This document shows, piece by piece, positions 7,711-15,037 of a stretch of 19,349 nucleotides of DNA. The DNA is taken from contig JAJNBR010000019.1 in NCBI GenBank assembly GCA_021156265.1, forward strand, positions 1 through 19,349. The letters are read 5' to 3'. The notes beneath the pieces are model-generated. The model was not told where the DNA came from. It worked only from the letters and a program-made list of their open reading frames with translations, and ran no database searches. This stretch comes from Flavipsychrobacter sp. (GTDB lineage: Bacteria > Bacteroidota > Bacteroidia > Chitinophagales > Chitinophagaceae). The translations under genes were made by a program, and so were the position numbers. Position 1 is the first letter of the stretch. Every line of letters starts with the position of its first letter.

Positions 7711-8790
7711 TTAATAGGTATTGGTACCTCTGGTGTGGGAAGAATCATCAGCTACTTCAGCTACTCGTGACTTCTGACTCGAATTCCGTCTGTCATCGGC
7801 ATAAATCCTGTCCATTATTTCAGCTGCCACACATGGCTTATAGTGTGAAAAATCAATATAGTTGAATTTAGTCTGAGTAAGGTCGTTTTGGCCGGAAAAG
7901 TCAAATACGTTCTTTTTGTTAAACAAACTGCAGAGTAGGCTCAGATCGTTTGTGTCGATTTTTCTTTGGTCATAAAGAGGATTGATCACGATCTTATAAT
8001 TTGTGTTGTTTTTTTTCAGGATGTCCCTGATACTCTCCAACATTTGGATCTGTTCCGGCTTGGTGACGGCGCGAGGGTGGTATTTTACTTCCTGGTCTCG
8101 TTCGTAAAATGGTTTCGCAACATAATAGGAATCCGCTTTAGTTTCAAGGTATTGCTGAAGTGCCAGTGGTGTTTTTATCTCATTGGTGACAGAGTCATAA
8201 GTTTTATAGAAATCGTCGATATAAAATGCATCTTTTGGAAGACTCCCGCTAAAAACAAAGTATAAATATTCCCGAAGAAAGGGAACGTCGAAAAAGGACC
8301 TCAACATGTGCAGTTGAAACATGAGTCGTGACTCCCCAGATACCAAAGGATGCTTGCGCTCTATACCTTCGCCATTTTCGGTCCGCAAGAGGAGTTCGTT
8401 ATCCAGAACAATAATTACATTCCGGATCGGTTGTTTCCTTTCCGACAGGAATTTCAGTTTTTTTTCTACGCCATAAACGCCTTCATTCCAACCATTAAAA
8501 TGAAAGCATTTGCCATGACTGATATATTGTTCCCAAACCCTGGTATCATACGACATCGACCGTGAGCTTCCCAGGATGTAAGAATCGTAATTGATTTTTT
8601 TGCTGTTTCTTAAAAAGGTTTCTGTTGAAATGTAGTCGCGATTCAATGAAACGGAATTGTAGTGCTTCTCTGACTGATAGAACCGATCGTAGTAATACAG
8701 CGTTTTGTTGGGGTCTTTATAAAAGTAAACAGCCAGCATAATAAACACCGGCAAAGAGATCAGTACAAGCTTTACAACAAACTTTTTCAT
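7711..8790 (-). CDS. Membrane-anchored SGNH-like partner of an MBOAT acyltransferase
   Basis: A 359-residue protein with one N-terminal transmembrane segment (residues 4-23); the rest is predicted to be periplasmic. YILGSSRSMS at 71-80 resembles block I of the SGNH/DltD-like hydrolase fold, with Ser75 or Ser76 as candidate nucleophile, and IDFSH at 312-316 supplies a D-x-x-H pair (Asp313, His316). These spacings fit the DltD/AlgX-like proteins that pair with MBOAT transferases in polysaccharide O-acylation. The start codon follows the MBOAT stop with no gap (TAG then ATG), which suggests translational coupling. The hydrophilic Ser/Arg-rich C-terminus (about 333-359) is unusual and may be lineage-specific. 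The catalytic role is inferred from motif and context; overall similarity to known families was not tested. Confidence 0.72.
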   Translation of the reverse strand: MKKFVVKLVLISLPVFIMLAVYFYKDPNKTLYYYDRFYQSEKHYNSVSLNRDYISTETFLRNSKKINYDSYILGSSRSMSYDTRVWEQYISHGKCFHFNGWNEGVYGVEKKLKFLSERKQPIRNVIIVLDNELLLRTENGEGIERKHPLVSGESRLMFQLHMLRSFFDVPFLREYLYFVFSGSLPKDAFYIDDFYKTYDSVTNEIKTPLALQQYLETKADSYYVAKPFYERDQEVKYHPRAVTKPEQIQMLESIRDILKKNNTNYKIVINPLYDQRKIDTNDLSLLCSLFNKKNVFDFSGQNDLTQTKFNYIDFSHYKPCVAAEIMDRIYADDRRNSSQKSRVAEVADDSSHTRGTNTY

Positions 8791-10251
8791 CTAAAACTGG
8801 AAATATATAAATTGATACTGTTCAAATACACCGAAAAAGAAAAAAGCTGCTAATCCCGCGTAGTACAATCCCCAGCGCACGTACGCCGGTTTGTTTTCGA
8901 ATGTATTATCCAGGTCATACCTGACATTAAGTACGTGAGCAACCTCCAAAAAGATAATAAGTAATACGCTGTAGGCTAAATAGTCTAAACGAGGTAGATT
9001 TAAAAAAGCGAGCTTTTTTGTTGCAATTACTTTCGCGACCTCAGACGGTATTAAAGCCAGTTTTTTAACAATGAACAATCCATCGGCAACATTGTTTGCT
9101 CTGAAGAATATCCATGCAATGGTTACGAGCGTAAAGGTGCTGACGGTATTTAACGTGTTGTTAAGCCATTTAATTCGTGTTATACCAATTTTATTGGCAA
9201 ACAAGTTGCGAGCGTCCTTCGTCAACATACCGAATACAAGATAAAAACCATGTAAGGCTCCCCAAACTATAAAAGTCCAGTTGGCCCCGTGCCAGAATCC
9301 ACTGACGAGGAATACAAAAAACAAGTTGAAATAGATCCTTGGCAGCGAAACCCGGTTGCCTCCCAGTGAGATATATAAATAGTCCCTGAACCAGGTCGAT
9401 AACGATATGTGCCAACGTTTCCAAAATTCAGAGATGCTCCTTGCATGATAAGGTTTATTGAAATTCGTCATGAGTTTGAATCCCATAACTCTTGCTGTTC
9501 CCAGCGCAATATCAGAATAACCGGAGAAGTCGCAGAATATCTGGAACGCAAAGAAAACGGCTGCAATTCCCAACATAACGGCAGATTGGTCGTGGGGGTC
9601 ATTAAAGACAGGGTTTACATAACTGGCAAGCCTGTCGGCGATGACAACTTTTTTAATAAGGCCCCATAATATTAGCCGTAATCCTTTTACAGCATTGGCA
9701 TATTCAAACTTGTGTTTTTCGTAAAACTGGTGTAAAACATTCTGCGGCCGTTCGATAGGGCCCGCGACCAGCTGCGGGTAAAACATGACGTAAAGCGCAT
9801 AAATGCCCAAATGTCGTTCAGCTTTTTGTGTGCCTCTGTATACCTCGATGGTATAACTCATAGCCTGGAAAGTGTGGAAAGACAAACCGATAGGCAGGAT
9901 AATACTTAAGAACGGCAGAGCCTCTGATTCCTTAAGACCGAAAGCAGCATTAATATTGTCGATAAAGAAGTTGTAGTACTTAAAATACGCAAGGACCCCG
10001 ATATTGGCTATCAGGCTCATTATCAACCACCATTTCCTTTTCCTGCCCCCGGCATTTTCAATTAAAATACCCGCGAAGTAGTCAATGATAATGGTGAAGA
10101 AGAGGATGAGTACATACACAGGTATGAACGCCATGTAGAAATAACAGCTGGCAGCCAATAAATGAAACCAGCGGTATTTATGCGGTAGCAAAAAATAGAT
10201 GAATGTCACTACCGGAAAGAACAGGAGAAATTCAAAAGAATTAAATAACAT
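8791..10251 (-). CDS. MBOAT family O-acyltransferase (AlgI/DltB-like)
   Basis: A 486-residue polytopic inner-membrane protein with many hydrophobic segments from residue 3 to the C-terminus. The family marks are strong: HTFQAMSYTIEVYRG at 126-140, YPQLVAGPIERP at 158-169, FCDFSGYSDIA at 239-249, FWKRWHISLSTWFRDYLY at 276-292, and SGFWHGANWTF at 317-327. His321 is the expected catalytic histidine and His281 is the other conserved one. Such enzymes pass an acyl group, often acetyl, across the membrane to an extracytoplasmic glycan or lipid. The substrate is unknown. The SGNH-like gene directly downstream is its likely partner, and dTDP-sugar genes lie 1.7 kb away. The start MLFNSFEFLLFFP is typical of the family. 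No exact promoter box was found in the 122 bases upstream; TAAATTCG (minus strand) is a one-mismatch match. Confidence 0.95.
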   Translation of the reverse strand: MLFNSFEFLLFFPVVTFIYFLLPHKYRWFHLLAASCYFYMAFIPVYVLILFFTIIIDYFAGILIENAGGRKRKWWLIMSLIANIGVLAYFKYYNFFIDNINAAFGLKESEALPFLSIILPIGLSFHTFQAMSYTIEVYRGTQKAERHLGIYALYVMFYPQLVAGPIERPQNVLHQFYEKHKFEYANAVKGLRLILWGLIKKVVIADRLASYVNPVFNDPHDQSAVMLGIAAVFFAFQIFCDFSGYSDIALGTARVMGFKLMTNFNKPYHARSISEFWKRWHISLSTWFRDYLYISLGGNRVSLPRIYFNLFFVFLVSGFWHGANWTFIVWGALHGFYLVFGMLTKDARNLFANKIGITRIKWLNNTLNTVSTFTLVTIAWIFFRANNVADGLFIVKKLALIPSEVAKVIATKKLAFLNLPRLDYLAYSVLLIIFLEVAHVLNVRYDLDNTFENKPAYVRWGLYYAGLAAFFFFGVFEQYQFIYFQF

Positions 10252-10373
10252 CAGGCACGAATATCAATCAATTACGAATTTAGCATTTGAAACGCTGCTA
10301 GTCAAGAAGATATTGATGCATTTGCATATGATTTACCTATACCAGACAACATATTCCGGTAATTGAAATATAG

Positions 10374-10976
10374 CTACTGTCCCATAAGGGTCAAAAGGAC
10401 CTGAACCAAGCCTATAACGAAGCCTAGCACACCACCTATCACTTCTACAAAGAAAAATTCTTTCTTCATTATTGCGTTTAGGATATCCTCCAGTTTGTCA
10501 GAAGAGAAATTGGCAACTTTCTCGGTGACCATGTGTTGAACATCAATCTTGTGACTGAGCGAATCTGTATATTTTTCAATAATTTCAGGTAAAAGCACTT
10601 CAATTTCTTCCATCATGCCTTCCTTTATCTTCCCCATTGTGCCTTCGCCGACGAACATGGAGATAACAGGCAGCTTTTCCTTCAGCTTTACCTGCAGAAA
10701 GGTGTCTAGATGGTTGCTGATGACCGGCTCTAATTCTTTAAGCTGCGCCGGGTCTTTTAGCTTAGCCGCGATCTCGTCGAAATGTATAAGCTCCGAAGCT
10801 ACAAGCACACCCAGCTTTTCTGCAAATTGCCTCTGCCTTTTAGGGAAGATACCGTGGAAAGTGACACCCAGTATCTTCTTTGGTTCCTTCGGGTGAAACA
10901 ACATTTTAATAGCTATCCAGTTGGTGAACCAACCAATAAATGCAGAGATAATCGGTATCAGAACTAGTGTTATCAT
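10374..10976 (-). CDS. DUF445 family membrane protein
   Basis: A 200-residue protein with transmembrane segments at both ends: residues about 2-27, containing the family mark GWFTNWIAIKMLFHP, and about 176-199. Between them is a largely helical, charged region (KRQRQFAEKLG, then acidic and basic heptads). This fits short single-unit DUF445/YheB-like proteins, whose function is not established. Both ends would lie in or near the membrane, with the middle forming a helical hairpin. It follows rfbA by 70 bases with a weak hairpin between, so cotranscription is possible but not shown. The start at MITLVLIPI is the only one that keeps the first membrane segment. Confidence 0.85.
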   Translation of the reverse strand: MITLVLIPIISAFIGWFTNWIAIKMLFHPKEPKKILGVTFHGIFPKRQRQFAEKLGVLVASELIHFDEIAAKLKDPAQLKELEPVISNHLDTFLQVKLKEKLPVISMFVGEGTMGKIKEGMMEEIEVLLPEIIEKYTDSLSHKIDVQHMVTEKVANFSSDKLEDILNAIMKKEFFFVEVIGGVLGFVIGLVQVLLTLMGQ

Positions 10977-10991
10977 ATTTTTTCAAAGCAA

Positions 10992-11012
10992 ATCCCGCCT
11001 CGACAGCGGGAT
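10992..11012 (-). terminator. Hairpin between rfbA and the DUF445 gene
   Basis: A 7-bp GC-rich stem ATCCCGC / GCGGGAT with a 7-base loop can be extended by GC-GC across an AA bulge. It lies about 35 bases past the rfbA stop on the minus strand and is followed only by TTTGCTTTG. It also sits within 20 bases of the DUF445 start, so it may act on that leader instead. Confidence 0.4.
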
Positions 11013-11046
11013 GCGAATTTAAACCTCTTATTTTTTACACGAACGA

Positions 11047-11916
11047 TTATCTTCCTTCCTCGGCGATCAAAGCAAGATAACTGCCGTATCCACTTTTCAT
11101 ATATTTTTCTGCCAGCACTTTAAGTTGGGCTTTTTCAATAAACCCTTTACGGTAAGCCACCTCTTCTATACAGCCGACTTTTAAGCCTTGTCTTTTCTCA
11201 ATTACTTCGATGAATTGCCCAGCCTCTTGCAACGAATCGAAAGTTCCCGTATCAAGCCATGCTGTACCCCTGTCCAGTACACCGACTTCAAGCTTGCCCT
11301 TTTCGAGGTATATTTTATTTACGTCGGTAATTTCCAGTTCCCCGCGTGAGGAGGGTTTCATCGCCTTAGCGATAGCAACAACCTCGTTATCGTAGAAATA
11401 CAAACCCGGCACGGCAAAATTTGATTTTGGTTGCGTTGGTTTCTCTTCGATACTCAAAACCTTGTTGTTGGCATCAAATTCCACTACACCATACCTTTCG
11501 GGGTCTCGAACCTGGTAGGCAAAAACCACTGCGCCCTCCGGATTTATCTTTTGCTCAAGCAGAGTTCCCATGCCCGAACCATAAAAAATATTATCTCCCA
11601 GCACCAATGCTACAGAATCGTTTCCAATAAAATCTGCACCCAGTATAAAAGCCTGGGCCAGTCCTTCAGGGCGTGGCTGTGCAACATATTCAAACTTGCA
11701 ACCAACCTGGCTGCCATCGCCCAGCAGTTTTTTAAAACCTGCCTGGTCTTCCGGAGTTGTGATGATCAATATATCCTTTATCCCCGCAAGCATTAGTGTG
11801 GATAGGGGATAATAGATCATCGGTTTGTCATAAACCGGCATCAGTTGCTTGCTTACGGCTATGGTAAGCGGGTATAGGCGTGTACCGGACCCGCCGGCTA
11901 GAACAATACCTTTCAT
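11047..11916 (-). CDS. rfbA: Glucose-1-phosphate thymidylyltransferase
   Basis: A 289-residue nucleotidyltransferase that joins glucose-1-phosphate and dTTP to make dTDP-glucose, the first step toward dTDP-rhamnose and related 6-deoxy sugars. The N-terminal GGSGTRL at residues 8-14 is the nucleotide-binding signature. Asp108 (LVLGDNIFYG) and Asp222 (WLDTGT) are the expected metal-binding acids, and EEKP lies near 157-160. The frame stays open for 22 codons upstream of the chosen ATG. However, MKGIVLAGG is the family N-terminus, and this ATG shares one base with the rfbB stop (TAATG), a typical coupled junction, so 11916 is preferred over 11982. The length is normal for RmlA. Confidence 0.96.
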   Translation of the reverse strand: MKGIVLAGGSGTRLYPLTIAVSKQLMPVYDKPMIYYPLSTLMLAGIKDILIITTPEDQAGFKKLLGDGSQVGCKFEYVAQPRPEGLAQAFILGADFIGNDSVALVLGDNIFYGSGMGTLLEQKINPEGAVVFAYQVRDPERYGVVEFDANNKVLSIEEKPTQPKSNFAVPGLYFYDNEVVAIAKAMKPSSRGELEITDVNKIYLEKGKLEVGVLDRGTAWLDTGTFDSLQEAGQFIEVIEKRQGLKVGCIEEVAYRKGFIEKAQLKVLAEKYMKSGYGSYLALIAEEGR

Positions 11917-12971
11917 TATCTCTGTGCGTATTGTGATGAATAATAGTTTTGATAGTCGCCTGATGTGACATGGTTCAACCACTCTTCATTGCTAAGATAC
12001 CAGTCAATTGTCAGGCTTAATCCTTCTTCAAATGTCACGGAAGGCGCCCAACCCAGCTCTTTATTGATTTTCGTTGCATCAATTGCGTAGCGGCGGTCGT
12101 GGCCGGGCCTGTCCTTTACGTATGTAATGAGTTGTGCTGAAGCACCGGGCTCCCGGCCCAGCTTTTCGTCCATCTTCTCGCACATCAGCTTAATAAGCTC
12201 GATGTTTTGCCATTCATTAAAGCCGCCGATGTTGTAGGTCTCGCCATTTTTGCCATTGTGATACACCATATCAATTGCTCTCGCATGGTCTACAACGTAA
12301 AGCCAGTCACGGGTGTATTTACCGTCACCGTAAACAGGAAGTGGCTTATTAGTAACAATGTTGTTGATAAACAAGGGTACCAGCTTTTCAGGAAACTGGT
12401 TAGGGCCGTAATTGTTCGAGCAGTTGCTAATAACAAATGGCATGTGATAAGTGTTGCCATATGCACGAACAAGATGGTCGGACGCCGCTTTGGAAGCAGA
12501 GTAAGGAGATTGCGGATCGTATGGTGTGGTCTCTAAAAAGAATCCTGTATCGCCCAAAGAACCATATACTTCGTCTGTGGACACGTGATAAAACAGTTTG
12601 CCTTCGTAGTTTCCTTTCCAAAGTGCACGAGCTGCATTGAGCAGGTTCGCCGTGCCCATTACATTGGTTTGGACAAAAGCGTTGGGATCGGTTATTGAAC
12701 GATCGACATGGCTTTCAGCAGCAAGGTGAATGACACCATCAAATTGATATTGCTCAAACAAAGCGTTCATGGCAGACGCATCACATATATCAGCACGCTC
12801 AAAAACATAGTTCGGAGCGTTTTCAATGTCTTTCAGATTTTCAAGATTGCCTGCATAGGTTAGCAGGTCCAGATTAACGATCTTATAGTCAGGGTATTTG
12901 TTGACAAATAGCCTGACCACGTGTGATCCGATAAATCCTGCGCCGCCGGTGATCAGCAATGTTTTTTTCAT
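11916..12971 (-). CDS. rfbB: dTDP-glucose 4,6-dehydratase
   Basis: A 351-residue short-chain dehydrogenase/reductase that converts dTDP-glucose to dTDP-4-keto-6-deoxyglucose with bound NAD. The NAD-binding GGAGFIGS is at residues 9-16. The catalytic acid pair Asp133-Glu134 is in STDEVYG, and the Tyr157/Lys161 pair is in PYSASK. C-terminal PGHDRRYAIDATKI is typical of RmlB. The gene overlaps rfbA by one base, so the two form one unit. rfbC and rfbD are not next to it, so the final sugar cannot be named; rhamnose is the commonest. The start is fixed by MKKTLLITGG. The -7 box TACTTTTG ends only 4 bases before this ATG. Confidence 0.97.
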   Translation of the reverse strand: MKKTLLITGGAGFIGSHVVRLFVNKYPDYKIVNLDLLTYAGNLENLKDIENAPNYVFERADICDASAMNALFEQYQFDGVIHLAAESHVDRSITDPNAFVQTNVMGTANLLNAARALWKGNYEGKLFYHVSTDEVYGSLGDTGFFLETTPYDPQSPYSASKAASDHLVRAYGNTYHMPFVISNCSNNYGPNQFPEKLVPLFINNIVTNKPLPVYGDGKYTRDWLYVVDHARAIDMVYHNGKNGETYNIGGFNEWQNIELIKLMCEKMDEKLGREPGASAQLITYVKDRPGHDRRYAIDATKINKELGWAPSVTFEEGLSLTIDWYLSNEEWLNHVTSGDYQNYYSSQYAQR

Positions 12972-12975
12972 GCCG

Positions 12976-12983
12976 CAAAAGTA
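12976..12983 (-). promoter_or_regulatory. -7 box TACTTTTG of rfbBA
   Basis: The minus strand reads TACTTTTG, then CGGC, then the rfbB ATG. This exact TAnnTTTG match places transcription start at or next to the start codon, so the mRNA would be leaderless or nearly so. No TTG is seen at -33. Confidence 0.5.
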
Positions 12984-13013
12984 AATGATTAGCGTAATAT
13001 CATCTATGAAAAA

Positions 13014-13044
13014 TTAAAGACATAGCTCTTTGCTATGTCTTTAA
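13014..13044 (-). terminator. Intrinsic terminator of efp-accB-accC
   Basis: A perfect 13-bp stem (core AAAGACATAGC / GCTATGTCTTT) with a 5-base loop starts 21 bases past the accC stop. On the minus strand it is followed by TTTTTC. It is one of the two strongest hairpins in the window. Confidence 0.9.
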
Positions 13045-13064
13045 ATATTTTTGTATTCAATGAT

Positions 13065-14402
13065 CTAAACCAGGTTGAAAGATTCAATGAACTTGGTTGT
13101 GAAATTTCCCTTCCTGAAATTTTCGTCTTTCATCAGTTGAATGTGGAAAGGTATCGTGGTTTTTACGCCTTCGATAACATATTCGCTCAACGCGCGTTCC
13201 ATTGTGTTTATGGCCTCCTCGCGTGTTTGTGCCACTGCTATTACTTTAGCGATCATCGAATCGTAGTAGGGTGGGATAGTGTAACCGGCGTAAATATGAG
13301 AGTCGATACGGACACCATGGCCACCCGGTGTATGCAATACTGTTATCTTGCCGGGGCTCGGGCGGAAATCGTTGTATGGATCTTCTGCGTTGATACGGCA
13401 TTCGATCGCATGCATTTCCGGCTCGTAGTTGCGCCCGCTGATAGGAACTCCTGCCGCGATCTTGATCTGTTCTTTGATCAGGTCGTAGTTGATCACTTCT
13501 TCGGTTACGCCATGCTCTACCTGGATACGGGTATTCATTTCCATGAAGTAGAAATTACGGTGCTTATCTACGAGGAACTCAATGGTACCAACACTTTCGT
13601 AGTTGATCGCTGAAGCAGCCTTGATCGCTGCATCACCCATTGCCTGGCGTAATTCCGGTGTCATAAATGGCGAAGGTGATTCTTCGACCAGCTTCTGGTG
13701 ACGGCGCTGGATAGAGCAATCGCGTTCGCTGAGGTGACATACCGTACCAAACTGATCACCGGCGATCTGTATCTCGATATGGCGGGGTTCTTCAATGAAC
13801 TTCTCCATATAGATGCCGTCATTTTTAAATGCCGCACCGGCTTCAGCCTTTGCTGTATCATAAGCACGCTCGATCTCGGATTCCTGCCAAACTACACGCA
13901 TGCCTTTACCACCACCGCCGGCAGTGGCTTTCAGGATGATGGGATAACCCATTTCATTAGCCTGGCTTACCGCCTGCTCTACACTTTCAAGTAAGCCGCC
14001 TGAACCCGGGATGCAGGGAACGCCTGCAGCGATCATGGTTTCCTTGGCAGTCATCTTATCTCCCATCCTCCTGATCATTTCGGGAGTCGGGCCGATAAAT
14101 TTGATATTGTATTGTGCACAGATCTCAGAAAAACCGGCGTTTTCGGCCAGGAAGCCGTAACCGGGATGGATAGCATCAGCGTTGGTGATCTCTGCTGCTG
14201 CCATGATGTGTGGTATATTCAGGTATGAATCCACACCCTGTGGTTTGCCTATGCATACTGCTTCATCAGCAAAACGCACGTGCAGGCTATCTTTATCTGC
14301 AGTAGAATAAACTGCTACAGTTTTAATGCCCATCTCGCGGCAAGTACGAATGATACGTAAGGCGATCTCTCCGCGGTTGGCTATGAGTATTTTTTTAAAC
14401 AC
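13065..14402 (-). CDS. accC: Acetyl-CoA carboxylase, biotin carboxylase subunit
   Basis: A 445-residue ATP-grasp enzyme that carboxylates the biotin of AccB using ATP and bicarbonate, the first half-reaction in making malonyl-CoA. The N-terminus MFKKILIANRGEIALRI is the family mark. ATP-site Lys116 and Lys159 are present, the glycine-rich GGGGKGM is at 162-168, and MEMNTRIQVEH follows near 290-300. The usual EHPVTE reads EHGVTE here, a conservative change near the active site. The length is close to the 447-449 of other AccCs. It lies 105 bases after accB in the same direction, and that gap holds a large inverted repeat. A strong terminator follows. The carboxyltransferase subunit genes accA and accD are elsewhere. 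Confidence 0.97.
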   Translation of the reverse strand: MFKKILIANRGEIALRIIRTCREMGIKTVAVYSTADKDSLHVRFADEAVCIGKPQGVDSYLNIPHIMAAAEITNADAIHPGYGFLAENAGFSEICAQYNIKFIGPTPEMIRRMGDKMTAKETMIAAGVPCIPGSGGLLESVEQAVSQANEMGYPIILKATAGGGGKGMRVVWQESEIERAYDTAKAEAGAAFKNDGIYMEKFIEEPRHIEIQIAGDQFGTVCHLSERDCSIQRRHQKLVEESPSPFMTPELRQAMGDAAIKAASAINYESVGTIEFLVDKHRNFYFMEMNTRIQVEHGVTEEVINYDLIKEQIKIAAGVPISGRNYEPEMHAIECRINAEDPYNDFRPSPGKITVLHTPGGHGVRIDSHIYAGYTIPPYYDSMIAKVIAVAQTREEAINTMERALSEYVIEGVKTTIPFHIQLMKDENFRKGNFTTKFIESFNLV

Positions 14403-14427
14403 ATTTTCTAGTTAAAAATGAAAAAAT

Positions 14428-14501
14428 TAAAATGTAAAAAAGAATGCAAAATGCAATGCGATCAACATAGAGAGCTCATTACATTTTGCACTTACATTTT
14501 A
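14428..14501. repeat. Long imperfect inverted repeat between accB and accC
   Basis: The outer arms TAAAATGTAA (14428-14437) and TTACATTTTA (14492-14501) pair perfectly. The inner arms TGCAAAATGCAATG (14445-14458) and CATTACATTTTGCA (14477-14490) pair at 13 of 14 positions. The two stems are joined by an asymmetric internal loop (7 bases against 1), and the end loop is 18 bases. The whole would form a tall hairpin in the mRNA between accB and accC. It lacks the GC-rich base and T-run of a plain terminator. Confidence 0.75.
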
Positions 14502-14507
14502 GTTTGA

Positions 14508-15005
14508 TTATGCAGGTTCAACCAGGAACAGGGGCTGATCATATTCTACCGGCGATGCATCATCGATCAGTACCTTAACGATCTTGCCACTGATTTCGCT
14601 TTCTATCTCATTGAACAGTTTCATTGCTTCGATGATGCAGATAACCTGGCCTTGCTTCACCTCGTCGCCTACATTGACAAAAGATGGCTTGTCAGGGCCC
14701 GGGCTGCGGTAGAATGTACCGATCATGGGCGATTTTATGGTCAGCAGTTTGTCGTTAGCTGCGGGAGCTGCCTGAGCTGCTGCTGCAGGAGCTGCAGGTT
14801 GTGCAGCTGGTAAAGCTTGTTGAGCCATTGGCTGAGCCATATGCATAGCCGGCATTGCAGGTCCCTGAACGGCTACAAATTGTGTTTCACTTACACTTTG
14901 AGCTTGTTTGATGGTGATCTTGAAATCGCCTTCTTCAATGCTCAGTTCGCTGATGTTCGACTTATTAATCGCTTTGATCAGCTCTTGTATCTGTTTATAT
15001 TCCAT
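14508..15005 (-). CDS. accB: Acetyl-CoA carboxylase, biotin carboxyl carrier protein
   Basis: A 165-residue carrier protein of acetyl-CoA carboxylase. The N-terminal domain (residues 1-35) is followed by an Ala/Pro/Gln/Met-rich flexible linker at about 45-84, then the biotinyl domain at 86-165. The biotinylation site is Lys129 in EAMKLFNEIE (126-135), which BirA should modify. The SPGPDKPSFV segment at 101-110 forms the thumb typical of AccB. It lies between efp (32 bases upstream) and accC (105 bases downstream) in one direction, a common Bacteroidota order. The start MEYKQIQELI matches family members. An A-rich stretch (AAAAAATTCC on the minus strand) precedes the ATG in place of a Shine-Dalgarno site. 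Confidence 0.97.
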   Translation of the reverse strand: MEYKQIQELIKAINKSNISELSIEEGDFKITIKQAQSVSETQFVAVQGPAMPAMHMAQPMAQQALPAAQPAAPAAAAQAAPAANDKLLTIKSPMIGTFYRSPGPDKPSFVNVGDEVKQGQVICIIEAMKLFNEIESEISGKIVKVLIDDASPVEYDQPLFLVEPA

Positions 15006-15037
15006 GTGGAATTTTTTAGAGTGAACTATGGGTAAGA

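Noticed and set aside
10252..10373. ATCAAT / ATTGAT inverted words between the DUF445 and MBOAT genes
   Set aside because: Only six bases pair across a long loop in AT-rich DNA. No terminator or operator can be supported.
11917..11982. An upstream ATG extending rfbA by 22 residues
   Set aside because: The extension lies inside the rfbB coding region and precedes the conserved MKGIVLAGG N-terminus. The ATG overlapping the rfbB stop is the normal coupled start.
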